A DNA stretch of 64,000 nucleotides from Gari tellinella (lineage: Eukaryota > Mollusca > Bivalvia > Cardiida > Psammobiidae), in the NCBI GenBank assembly GCA_922989275.2, contig OV277858.1:10540001-10604000 (forward strand). The letters are read 5' to 3'. Both the position numbers and the translations under genes were made by a program. The notes under the pieces are model-generated. The model had not been told where the DNA came from. It made no database searches and saw only the letters and a program-made list of their open reading frames with translations. Shown piece by piece: positions 21,613-32,883 of this stretch (its first letter is position 1; each line of letters opens with the position of its first letter).

Positions 21613-23734
21613 CTAGGATATAAATCCGGAGAAATGGCAGCCCTGAATACTGCCGATGCCTACCCGCCATATGATAGCAGAGCTCAATATTGTAGGCATG
21701 AAAGAATTATAGAGATCCTGGACACTGAACATTTTGGTGTGCTAAAATGTTTACTTTTGAAGGTCACCATGGTCACTTGGATTTGTGTCAAAATGAGCCC
21801 TAGTCATACTAATTTTAGAAACATTTGCACGAAACGTCATGTCGTGGGTACAAAATGATACATGGGACAAAAATATGGTTTGTTGCTGCGTTGTCCGGGA
21901 CCCGGATACTGTCCGGTAATATGTAATGTTCTTGCATTATAACAAACAACCGCCTCTTCAGCGACGACCATCATCGACACAGAACAATAAACAGAATTCC
22001 AACAAGATGTACTCACTCTTATTTCTGATGTCCCATACATCATTTACATAACTTGTAGTCTTGTAGCTTGTATTTCGTTAATAAGATTACTGTCATTCAA
22101 GTGTCAATCGAGCTGTGATTTTGCAGACGGCTACTACGGAAATTCCCGAGTCTTTACGTACAATTTTGTATTTCTTTTCTGGTGTTTTAACGGTTGTTTT
22201 TTTCAACCAGTATTTTTTAAACAACTCTGTACAATTTCGTTTCCCTTCGGGAAACGAATAAACGACGATGGGTTTTATCAAATTACAATTCCATACAAAA
22301 GGACCGAAATGCTGCGATTGTAGTTATCGAGTGTGCCGAACTTTTAACTATCGTATGTCACGTGGTACAAACGAGACAGCACTCGGGATTTCATTGCTTA
22401 GCTTGGTGTGTTCTGTTCTGTTCTGTTGTTATTTTCTCGCGGAATCGTGGATAACCTTTGGGGGGTAAACCCCTATTTCTGCGTTCGGTTAGTGCCTACT
22501 TGATATTCTATCATATGTAAAGAACCATCGTTGTATTTAATAATTTCGAAATAGTTAACACGATGCAAAAATAATAAAAAGTACTCAATTTCATAGATTC
22601 TGTTGCTGTATTTACTTCCCAAAATGAAAACCAGACTCTTAAAAATTAACTATATACTTGCAAATATCTGTAAAGCGATCACTGAAATAATCTAACGTGT
22701 AGAACAGCTCCAAAGGCAAAACATAACCGGTACATGTAATAAAAAAGAAACTGCAAAATTATCGTATGGTTATCTCAGTCCATTACATAACTTGTCAACA
22801 AAAGCATAGTACTTAATGAGAAAACTGAAAGCCACCTTTAATTTAGACATTTTGGTGTGCAAGGTAAATTCTTCCTTATAGGCAAGTCTCATAATTATCT
22901 TACCACAGGCGAACTCTGGTCTCGATTTGCACTATTTGTGCTCTTTTTGAATGCAAATTTTCACAATAAGTTGCTCAATATTTTTAAGTTTAATTAATAG
23001 CTTTCTAACTATATCTCAGACAAATAAATCATATGTGCAAAACGATCCGTCATATATCAAATATAAGTTTAACCCGTCCACTGCTTTACTCTGACCGTAT
23101 AAACAAAGATAAACAGGTTAGATTCGAATGAGAAGCTGAATAAGTATGTGTCTGAATCGGATCAAAGCTGTTTGACTATTTTAGAGGTCCTTTTTCGAGA
23201 TTGATCCTGGTGAGTCATCGAGAAAATTGGCGCGGCACCAGCATCTTAACTGTTTGCAAATACGACTGTTAGTCTATTAAATGTATAAAACAGAATGCGT
23301 TATAGATCTTCCACCGAGAATAGGATCGAACCGCAATCGAACCCGTGCATATTATCAACTTTGCGAAATTTAATAAGTAATTCAAATCCTTTGAATTTTT
23401 TCTGGTGTCGTCTAAACGACGGCCTACATGAAAATGAGTTCCACAAACAAAGACCAGATTCTTTGGTCCATGTTTGTCTTCGAGATGTTCAATGAGCGAG
23501 GCTTTGGTATTGAGTTCTGCTCCGCTAGTGTCACATTCAAAGGCACTCTTTTGCCAATAATGATAAACATGCCGATGTCTTGCCAGAGTTTTCCGATTAT
23601 TTGACCGTCCGCTGTATAGTTAATAAAGCAGTTTGACTTTGTTGTGATACGCCATTACGTGTTAATTAAAGTCATAGACTGAACTGAGAGCTTTATTGCA
23701 CAAAGTGCAATTTATCTTTCTTTTCGATGAAAAC
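21613..23734. other. No gene recognised
   Basis: About 2.1 kb with several 60-70 codon frames, none with a recognisable domain or conserved neighbour. CGGGACCCGG at about 21,897 is an isolated GC-rich word. Confidence 0.5.
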
Positions 23735-24002
23735 TACCCCTGTGAAAAGTGTTCAGGAATTTTAGAATACCCATGAACGTTAAATAGAATAGTTCTAGGG
23801 TTTCAAAATACTTTATACATTCTACAAAAGGAGTTCAAGAACTTCTGCAATTCTAGAACAATGGTTCTAAAAACATCAAATTCCTAGAATTATTGGAGCA
23901 TATTCATGAACGTTTAATGGCCACTTCTACTAGTTTTCATGAATATTCAAGAAATCATTCTCGAATGGTTCTAGAATAATTCAATACCTTCCCACAGGGG
24001 TA
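23735..24002. mobile_element. 268 bp MITE with TTCnnGAA-rich interior
   Basis: Terminal inverted repeats TACCCCTGTG (23,735-23,744) and CACAGGGGTA (23,993-24,002). The interior is packed with TTCTAGAA-type dyads: ATTCTAGAACAATGGTTC, TTCAAGAA, TTCTCGAA, GGTTCTAGAATAATTC. TA is contained within the termini, so a TA duplication is possible. No coding frame. Confidence 0.7.
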
Positions 24003-24040
24003 TTTTTGTGGCGCTAAAGAATGCCTGAACTTGTGGTCAT

Positions 24041-24085
24041 GTACTGATATTCTTTACAAAGAATGTACTGATATTCTTTACAAAA
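24041..24085. repeat. 24 bp tandem duplication
   Basis: GTACTGATATTCTTTACAAA occurs twice in direct tandem, spaced by GAAT, directly downstream of the MITE. Confidence 0.85.
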
Positions 24086-24092
24086 AAACTGC

Positions 24093-25318
24093 TTTTTTCA
24101 TCTGCTATTACGACATTTGCACGGGAGTTCGGCTGCTGGAATTGCCGCATACATTGTATATTGTTATTGCTATTTACTTCAATATCCTTACTTATATCGA
24201 GTAAACTGGGGTCTTCTAACGAGATCTCGCCCATTTCGAGATTCGTGAATACTCTGTAACATTGTTAAGAAGAATCTGTAACACTTATCAAACAGTCGTC
24301 AGGGACCTGTAACCTCTACATCACATTGATAAGTAACACCAAACTTATGATAACATTAAAAATTGGACATATTTCTTTAAAAAATGCTTCAATATTAGAA
24401 AAAACACGAACAAATAGATAATCTTATTGTGTTAAATGCTGCAGTTTCTCACGTTAATTCAATTTATAACAAAAATATGTGCATCTACATGTAGCCAGTG
24501 GGAATTACTTGCTTTTATTTCCTCTATTCACCTGAATTCTAACGCAGGCGACGTTAAGTATCTTCTTAAATGGAAGCTGAAAGCACCTACCACGTTTTTT
24601 ATCATGAATCTTGTCAAGAAGCTGTGTAAACTCGCTGAACGAGTATGTTTTTACATGTACACGCGAGAAAAAGTCATGACTCTGAAACATTTTTCGAAAT
24701 GACCCCTATACCACCTGTCGTGAGGACCCTCGTCCCACTGTAACCAAGTTCCTAACCAGTGTTTGTAAGCCTATAAATTTGTCATATTTTAAAACCGTTA
24801 CAGTTGACATATTCGCTATGTTTCGGACAACTTTCTGAGACGCATCCATTTCACATCAACATCCGAAGGTATTCCAAATTGGCAGTTCCGCTTCAACGAC
24901 CGCCAAAAAATGGCAATATACGGGAAACGAATGGTAAGTTTTATCACACACTATGTAGCATATGTCTAGTTATTTGATTCAATTTATGTTTTCTGCAATC
25001 TATCTTTGGTTGGTTTGCAATGTTGTCCGTTGACGTGCACACTTATCGACGTGTCGGACTGTCCGGGCGTCAAACTGTTTATAACTACTGGTGGGTGGGG
25101 GACGGAGAAGTTCCACTTGAAGTCTTGAGAATATCTGTGAGGTAGGCCCCTATGTAGGAGGCTCTTCCGCTTTATGTAAAAATCAACAAAACGTTTATTG
25201 TACCTGTTGAAATATAGAATGTTGATCTACATTTCTTTGAAACTGAAAAAATTGAGCTAACACTCACATAATGATAATCATCTTTGTAATTCCTTAGGCT
25301 TATTATTCATGATTTAGA
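24093..25318. other. No gene recognised
   Basis: Short overlapping frames on both strands at 24,436-24,702 have no recognisable domain. No repeats identified. Confidence 0.45.
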
Positions 25319-25412
25319 ATAGGTAGTGACAAGGGGTATGTGACCGTGCCTCTAATCTTTGAAATAAGTGGTACGGTCACCCTAGTGAGGGTTGGCTAGG
25401 GCAACAACAACA
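25319..25412 (+). repeat. Short dispersed repeat shared with 63,605-63,672
   Basis: GTGACCGTGCCTCTAAT and GTGAGGGTTGGCTAGGG here match GTGACCGTACCTCTAAT and GTGAGGGTAGGCTAGGG just outside the right palindrome arm, in the same orientation. Confidence 0.55.
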
Positions 25413-25559
25413 CACTATTTTGACTCAGATACATTTGATTGATGCTAATATTAATACTCTCTCATTTCTACCATATCTTATGGATATTCATTGGAAAAAT
25501 CAAAGAAACTTCAACAAATATTCGCCACCAAACTTGTTTTCATAACAGCAATGAGAGTA

Positions 25560-25694
25560 TCCTCTTCATTCGTTTCACCGGAGCCCTCAGCGAAAAATAT
25601 TATAAAGATTATCATTTTAAATTCAAAAAGGCAAATTATGAAATACATTGAAGAAATGTGAAGAAAAATTAGTTTTCCAACTGAAAATAACTAT
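25560..25694 (+). mobile_element. Partial copy of the TCCTCTTCACTCG TIR element
   Basis: TATCCTCTTCATTCGTTTCA, then CAGCGAAAAA and TTTTCCAACTGAAAATAAC, follow the first 130 bp of the element at 16,908-17,530 with scattered differences. No right end is visible. Confidence 0.65.
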
Positions 25695-26114
25695 AGCTGT
25701 CACTGATAGGAACGTTATTGATGTATCGCCAATATCTGTTCATCGATCAATATATCGACAGGGGTGCGGAAATCCCACGTCCGTCTCGTACATTTTTTGG
25801 CCCGCACTTTAATTGTCCGCGAACAAGCACGGATTCTGGATAATATTATATGGAAGCCTAAATGTGCCTTCAAATCTGACCAAAATAGCTATAAATTCAA
25901 AGAAATGGAGATAATCTGAGACTTCCGACATTTATGTTTGAATAAGGCGAATGTGTTCACTAAATAACTTAATTTGCTTAATGTATCAAACTTATCATTT
26001 GAAATAACCTTTCAATTTTAGTAAAATATTACAAACAAAATGACTTTTTCGTCTAAAACAGAAATCAGAAACGAATGGTTTTCCTGTTTTCCTCGAGCCC
26101 AAGCCAGTGCTAAA
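25695..26114. other. No gene recognised
   Basis: Anonymous AT-rich sequence. Confidence 0.4.
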
Positions 26115-26215
26115 TAGGTTAGACCATGGTTGCGCGCGAATAAACGACATAGTTCTCGGGGGCTACGCCCTCTCGAACTATATCGTTTATTCGCTTGCAA
26201 CCATGGTCTAACCTA
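26115..26215. repeat. 101 bp near-perfect palindrome
   Basis: The arm TAGGTTAGACCATGGTTGC, then CGAATAAACGA, mirrors TCGTTTATTCG, then GCAACCATGGTCTAACCTA, around a loop of about 10 bp (GGCTACGCC). A few mismatches only. No counterpart elsewhere in the window. Confidence 0.85.
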
Positions 26216-26760
26216 TACTAAGCGTACTTCATTTTTTACCGTTCTCTGTATCGTTCGTAGCTTGTTGTAAAGACAAAAACTGGGTGTGACAGTCTATGTT
26301 TTACTGTACACATTACGTTCACGCAACATCTTCCCTTTAGTTTGCGTAAATTTGGAAGTGTACCCGACTGTAACCGCCGATTCGTCTACACAATATTTAC
26401 TGCCATGACAACCTGGAAGCGTGGTGTTTATTTGACCGTGAAGTGCTAATTGGGGTGTGTAATCAGCGATTATCAAGACCTGTGTCACCCGCACTACTAT
26501 ACAAACACTGATAAGTGTCCACGAGGGCCTTTGTCCCTTCAATTTAACAATAAGCCTTGATCTAGTTGGCCATATTCGTTAGGCTCTATCGATATTTAAG
26601 ATTTTATATGTTAGTGATTTTCTGAAAATTGAATTACCCGGGCTACTCAAATTGGAAATTAGGGGGTGCCCGCCGGGCTTCAGTTTGAAAAATATGGGTG
26701 CCCAAACCTAAAATGTGGTTGCCCGCCGGGCTCCGGGCACAGGATTTGTCGTGCCCTGCC
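26216..26760. other. Non-coding; two GCCCGCCGGGCT units near the end
   Basis: No gene. Two direct copies of TGCCCGCCGGGCT (about 26,667 and 26,721) lie just outside the left palindrome arm. Confidence 0.5.
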
Positions 26761-26879
26761 TTTAGAATATAGACTAGTCATGTCTGAATAATTGGCTGAA
26801 ATTTATAGAGTCAAGAAAATAAGCTTAAATCACTTGATTCTCGGTATTACAGTAACGTAACAGATAAGGGACCACCTAA

Positions 26880-27547
26880 GCACTCGGTGAAGGCAATGCC
26901 CTGGCTAAAGCCCCGATCTCAATGTCCCGGTACGTCCCGGTTGAGATAGCCGGTGGACTTGGATGAGCCGGGGCGGTTTTTATGAAAAAATAAATTGCGA
27001 TCTCACATTCCCGGTGTCTCCCCTGGTGGAGCACCGGTTATGAAGCCGGACCTTCCTGGCGAGTTCCCAGTTTGGCCCGGCATAGTTACAGTGCAGGGCC
27101 GGTCTGTTCACGGTTAACCCCGGTATAATAATAACACGGTGTAATACCGGCCATCGCTGGTGGTATCCGGATGACCACCGGTGTCGTCCCGATCAACCCC
27201 GGTTGTTCACCGGTGACGTGCCGGCGTTACCCGGTGTTTGCCGGAAAGGACATAAACCGGGGCGGACGTGAATTAGTATAAATTCTCTTTTGTCTCTCGG
27301 GGTATATGAGATTAAATACAAAGGAGATGCAATAAAATAGAATATAATAATTGTGTAGACTGTTCAAACTTCATTTTAATATGAGTTTCAAACAGTTTGC
27401 CCGGCGTCTGATCTGGTTACATACTGTTTGTTTAAATGTAGTGGACATAAAGACTTTAGCCTGAAGCCGTTTATTTATAGAGAAAAACTTTCATATTTAA
27501 ATATTAGATTTACCCTATACAATAGAGAGGACGATATTATTTCCTAT
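26880..27547 (+). repeat. CCGG-dense repeat, copy 2, first part
   Basis: Same repeat as 774-1,535 and 62,812-63,480 (reverse). Dense in CCGG/ACCGG words up to TCTCTCGGGG, then an AT-rich portion with CAGTTTGCCCGGCGTCTGAT. Interrupted by the 930 bp TTAA element. Confidence 0.8.
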
Positions 27548-27551
27548 TTAA

Positions 27552-28481
27552 GGGTGTATCAATGTCATAAGCCAATTTTTCAAAGTATCAAACTTTTCTA
27601 ACATTGTTTTTTTAGAAAAGCTGTTTATGATGAATGAAAAAATGAAAAAAAATATATATGGTGGTGTCCTTTTTTTTTAGCTACAGCGATTTGAAAAAGG
27701 TATGTCAAATTTGGACGTTTTTTTCAAATTTTACCCATTCAGAGTACAAGCTTCAGTAAAACTTATTTCAAAACAAAACAAACATGATACTTTGGGTTTT
27801 CATTATTTATTTCATGTCTATGATGGTATTTTCACATATAGAAACCAAATTTAGACAAAGCAAGCACCAGGTTTGAACAATATGGATCCTTGAATATCAA
27901 AAATATGCTTTGTATAGGGCATGATTTTATTAGATTTTTTATTTTATGAAAAAAAATAAAAAAGTTTGAAAATGAAATAGTTCTTGTATTTAACTTTTTT
28001 TTTATATTCTACCAGATGAAAGCCCATGCTAAGGCAGTTCAAAATATGAAAAGAAATTGAAAGGTCAGTGTTAAAAATTATTAATGTAAAAGAGTTATCT
28101 CCCCTTACAAAATTTACAAAAAAGTACCATATCGATGATATTTAGAGCTTTATAAATTTCACATTTGGTGCCTTGTTTTTCTTAAATTAGTTTTTGTATG
28201 AAGAAATATTACCATAGATAGGAAATAAATAACACAAATCCAAATTATCATATTTATTTTCATTTAAAATGGATTTTATTGAAGCGGGCTGTTTGAAAAG
28301 GACAAAATAACAGGAAGTGGGTGTGGTAAATTTTACATGGCCGTAGAGCCAACTGTTGTTCACCAAAATGAACACTTTTTCTATTTTTTCATTCATCTTA
28401 AATTGTTCTTCAATACAAAACCATCATAGAGTGTTTTCATATACTTTGAGAATTTCCCAAAGTCATGACATTGATACACCC
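27552..28481 (+). mobile_element. 930 bp non-autonomous TTAA element (deletion derivative)
   Basis: Starts GGGTGTATCAATGTCATAAG and ends AGTCATGACATTGATACACCC, with TTAA at 27,548-27,551 and 28,482-28,485. The first about 100 bp match 8,410-8,515 and the rest match 16,751-18,190 minus the nested 623 bp element. The right arm at 62,808-62,811 has a single uninterrupted TTAA at the homologous position, so the duplication is proven and insertion postdates the inverted duplication (or was precisely lost from the right). No open frame of note. Confidence 0.9.
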
Positions 28482-28485
28482 TTAA

Positions 28486-28870
28486 ACACAGACGAAACGG
28501 AAACGCTAAAAATAAAATGTAGTAATCTGCATTTTTTTAAAAAAGAAATCAAATTTATCCTCGCATATTATATACACCCCGGTTGTTCAGGGTAGAGACC
28601 CGGAGCTGCCCCGAATGTGCTGGTAAAGATCCCGCGTTGCTCCGGCATTCCCCGGATGAAGCCGGTTCTGGTTTTTTGTCGTTGACCCCCGGTTGTATTA
28701 AACATTTTAAAGCATCCGGGGAAGTTAGCCGGTGGAAGCTGGTCGATCCAGGATCGAGCTGGTCGTCCCCGGCGCCGCCAAGGTTGTACATGTACTCCCG
28801 GTGACTGCCGGTTTGCTAAACCGGGACTCACGGGGACCCAAACCTGGACAGTGAGATCGTGGCTTAAGCA
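28486..28870 (+). repeat. CCGG-dense repeat, copy 2, second part
   Basis: Continues the repeat interrupted by the TTAA element: CCCCGGTTGTTCAGGGTAGA, CCCGGTTGTATTAAACATTT, CTCCCGGTGACTGCCGG. Matches 1,205-1,535 and the reverse of 62,395-62,807. Confidence 0.75.
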
Positions 28871-29164
28871 TCAGCTACGGGCTAATCCTAGCGTATTACA
28901 GTCGTTTTTTTTTGCTGTTACCTGAATTAGCAATACCACTTTTTGTCATAAAACAGTTAAATATAGATTTGAGAAAAACTTATTACAAACCATGCCTTAT
29001 TTATACTATGATGATGTTGACAGGCTATCTCTAGATATGACCAAAAATCGCAGTTAAATGCACTCGGACCCGTACACATTTCTGGTATTTGAGTAGGTTT
29101 CCCTGGTCAAACAATGCAGCGAAAGGGCCATTTTAAAAACAAAATCAAGAGATCTAGTTCTAGA

Positions 29165-30314
29165 TCTAAAGTTCCGTCCGTCCGCTCGTCCGGCTTGTCC
29201 GGAGCATAACTTCTAAAGTACAACAGCTATTGACTTCAAACTTCATATACATATAGATCTTATTGACCAGGAGTGCAGTGTGCAAGAACCATTACTCTGA
29301 CGGCAGTATTTTTTGAGTTATTGCCCTTTGTTATTTTTATCAAATTTAGGCTTGTCAGGAACATAACTTCCAAAGTATAATAGCTATTGACTTCAAACTT
29401 CATATACAGATAGATCTAATTGAATAGGAGTGCAGTGCACTCTGACATCAGTATTTTTTGAGTTATTGCCTTTTGTTGTTATATTTTTACCCAATTTAGG
29501 CTTGTCCGGAGCATTACTTTCAAAGTATAAGAGCTATTGACTTCACACTTCATATACCGATAGATCTCATTGACTAGGATTGCAGTGTGCAAGAACCGTT
29601 ACTCTGTCATCAGTATTTTTGGAGTTATTGTCCTTTGTTGTTATATTTTTACCCAATTTAGGCTTGTCCGGGGCATAACTTCTAAAGTATAAAAGCTATT
29701 GACTTCAAACTTCATATACAGATAGTCCCGTTGACTAGGAGTACAGTGCGCAAGAACCGTTACTCTGTCATCAGTATTTTTTGAGTTATTGCCCTTTGTT
29801 GTCATAGTTTTACCCAATTTAGGCTTGTCCGGAGCATAACTTCCAAAGTATAAGAGCTATTGACTTCAAACTTCATATACAGATAGATCTTATTTACTAG
29901 GAGTGCAGTGCACAAGAATAATAACTCTGACATCAATATTTTTGGTGTTATTGGCTTATTGCCCTGTGTTGTTATATTTTTACCCAATTTAGGCCTGTCC
30001 GGAGCATAACTTCCAAAGTATAAGAGCTATTGACCCCAAACTTCATATACAGATATATCTTTTTGACTAGGAGTGCAGTGCACAAGAACCATAAGTCTAT
30101 CATCATTATTTTTGGAGTTATTGCCCTTTGTTGTTATATTTTTTATCCAATTTAGGCTTGTCCAGAACATAACTTCCAAAGTATAAGAGCTATTTGACTT
30201 CAAACTTCATATACAGATAGATCTCATTTACCAGGAGTGCAATGCATAAGAACATGTACTCTGTCATCCATATTTTTGGAGTTATTTCCCTTTGTTGTTA
30301 TATTTTTGTCCATA
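29165..30314 (+). repeat. HINE-like tandem array, about 160 bp units (left arm)
   Basis: Leader TTCCGTCCGTCCGCTCGTCC (TCCG microsatellite), then about seven units starting GGCTTGTCCGGAGCATAAC near 29,192, 29,351, 29,500, 29,662, 29,823, 29,993 and 30,156. Each carries AGCTATTGACTTCAAACTTC, TATACAGATAGATCT, AGGAGTGCAGTGC and TTATTGCCCTTTGTTGTTAT. The counterpart in the right arm (59,490-60,258) has about five units. The frames inside are incidental. Confidence 0.8.
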
Positions 30315-30315
30315 T

Positions 30316-31712
30316 TTAGCTCACCTGAGCCAAATGCTCAAGGTGAGCTATTGGGATGGCCCTGTGTCCTGCGTTCGTCGTCCTTAACAATTGCTTCAAA
30401 TTACATCTCCTCCTATACCTCTTGACAGATTTCAACCAAACTTTACAGGAATGTTCCTTGGGTCAAGCTCTTTTAAATTTGTTCAAAGAATTAAAACAAT
30501 GCAGAACTCTGGTTGCCATGGCAACCAAAGTGAAAAAATAAGGAAATCTTAAAAAATCTTCTTGTCTGAAACTACAAGGGCCAGAGCTTAGATATTTGGC
30601 ACATAGTATCATCTATAGGTCCTCTATCAAGTTTGTTCAAATTATGCCCCTGGGGTCAAAATTGGCCCCGCCCCGGGGGTCACAGTTTTACATAGAGTTA
30701 TATAGTGAAATTTTCAAACCTCTTCTTCTCTGGAACTAATATGGCCAGAGCCTTGATATTTGGCATTGTTACACTTCTAGATGTCCTATACCAAAATTGT
30801 TCAAATGGTTCTCGTCGGTTGCATTACTAGGTCACAGGAGCTAAACATAGATTTTTTCGATGAAAACTTAAAAAATCTTCTTCTCTGAAACTGCAAGGGT
30901 CAGAGCTTAGATATTTGGCACATAGCATTGCCTACATGTCCTTTATCAAGTTTGTACAAATTATGCCCCTGGGGTCAAAATTGGCCCCGCCCCGGGGGTC
31001 ACTGTTTTACAAAGAGTTATTAAGTGAAATTTTCAAATGTCTTCTTCTCTGAAACTAATATGGCCAGAGCTTTGATATTCAGCATGGTGACATTTCTAGA
31101 TGACTTATGCAAAAATTGTTCAAATGGTTTTGGTCGGTTGCATTACTAGGTCACAGGAGCTAAAAATAGATTTTTTTCAATGAAACCTTAAAAAATCTTC
31201 TTCTCTGAAACTACAAGGGCCATAGCTTAGATATTTGACACATAGCATCACATACAGGTTCTCTATCAGGTTTGTTCAAGTTATGCGCCTTGAGTCAAAA
31301 TTGGCCCCGCCACGGAGGTCACAGTTTTACATAGAGTTATATAGTGAAATTTTCAAAACGTCTTCTTATCTGAAACTAATATGGCCAGAGCTTTGATATT
31401 CAGCATGGTGACACTTCTAGATATCCTTTACCTATTTTGTTCAGTTGGTTTCAGTCTGTTGCATATGTAGGTCACAGGAGTTAAAAATAGATTTTTTTTC
31501 AATGGAAACTTACAAAAATCTTCTTGTCTAAAACCCTACTACCCTGATCTTAGATATTTGGCACAAAAGCATTATCTACAGGTCCTCTTACAAGATTGTT
31601 CAAATGATGCCCCTCGGGTAAAAAATGACCCCTTCCTGGACATAAATAATTATCTCCATTTTGTCAGTTATTCTCAGGTGAGCGAATTATGCCCCATGGG
31701 GCTCTTGTTTGA
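30316..31712 (+). mobile_element. HINE-like element, 320 bp core units, left arm only
   Basis: Starts TTTAGCTCACCTGAGCC with a hairpin (CTCACCTGAGC...GCTCAAGGTGAG). A GCGTTCGTCGTCC leader is followed by about three 320 bp units marked by CTTAAAAAATCTTCTTCTCT (30,548, 30,867, 31,187, 31,510), GGCCAGAGCTT and TTGGCCCCGCCCCGGGGGTC. Ends CAGGTGAGCGAATTATGCCC, then CATGGGGCTCTTG, a 3' hairpin plus CTTG. The homologous place in the right arm lacks it, though flanking sequence there is also shortened. Confidence 0.75.
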
Positions 31713-31898
31713 GTTGTTGCCCTTTGTTATTCTTTTCCAAGTTAGGGAGCACACATCAACTTTATCTAGAAACATTTATCTCTTGTGACAAGACCCCGCT
31801 TGGGGTATGAATCACCATTTGTGATAGGTCTAGTTTAAATATGTACAGTCGTGACTATGAATCGGAAGATATAAATTCTATATTTCATCAAATGGTAG

Positions 31899-31982
31899 CT
31901 TAAAGCAGGCTGAAAGTAAAGCAGAATGCAGTATATTGCACCTTAAGGCGCGTTCTGCTTTACTTTAAACCTGCCTAAAGTG
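31899..31982. repeat. Hairpin repeat, AAAGCAGG family (left arm)
   Basis: CTTAAAGCAGGCTGAAAGTA, then AAGCAGAATGC, mirrors GCGTTCTGCTTTACTTTAAA, then CCTGCCTAAAG. Counterpart at 59,268-59,346. Confidence 0.8.
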
Positions 31983-32430
31983 GTAATGTATCTTCAAAAT
32001 ATGAAAATATATGTGCAGGGTTAAAGTATAAACTGAAAGACATCCTTTTTGTTGCAGATAAAAGCAAGTCTGGACTTGGACACAACCAATGTTAAGGTGA
32101 ATATTTGTTTACTTTTTAACTGACATAACCTGTTTTCTGTTCTATAGACAGGTGGTTGTTTAAAGCATGTTGAAAGTAACACGGAATGCTTGTTACTGCA
32201 ATGGTATATATACAACCAGGTACGAAGCTTGCAAGGGTAACCATATAGCTGGTTCCCTCATCGAGTTTGGTACCTGGCATGAGTCATATGATGTATGAAG
32301 AACTTGCATTTTGTGTTGGAAGTTTTGTGTTCCTAAACCAAGCTAATGCGTTTATAGGCCGTAAAGAGGTAAATACAACATTATTTATTGTATTTTCTAT
32401 GCGATCTATTTTAAGATTGATATTATAAGT

Positions 32431-32570
32431 TACACGGTATAAAATAATTTAGGCAAGGTCAATGGGCTTGTATGACGGTTTTGGATTCCGAATTTCCTGA
32501 ACGCGAAGGAAATAAGGAATCCAAAACGGTCATACAATGCCATACACCCTGCCAAAATGCCGTGTAACAT
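32431..32570. repeat. Palindrome ending in GTTACACGG / CCGTGTAAC (left arm)
   Basis: The core TTGGATTCCGAATTTCCTGA faces GGAATCCAAAACGGTCATAC; the outer words GTTACACGG and CCGTGTAAC close the foldback. Better preserved in the right arm at 58,687-58,820. Confidence 0.75.
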
Positions 32571-32883
32571 TTGCAACTACAGTCACGAAACTTCATATGC
32601 TGATGCGCCTCAATGGGTAGACCATAATGCATTGCAGTTTGGTGACCAATACATTTGACCTTGACCTCTAGGGTCAACATTAAAGTAAAAGTATGTGCTG
32701 AGCAAACTGCACCAATAGTAATGAAACTTCAGAAGCTGGTGCAGCTCAATGACAACAATGTATCAAGGTTTGGTGAATTTAACCTTGACCCCTAGGGTCA
32801 GTGTTATGGTTTTCTGTTAAAAGTGTGTTATTTGTTTACAGGAGTTGAGCTTCTTAATCTTTGATTTCCCATTCTGTTTAAGG

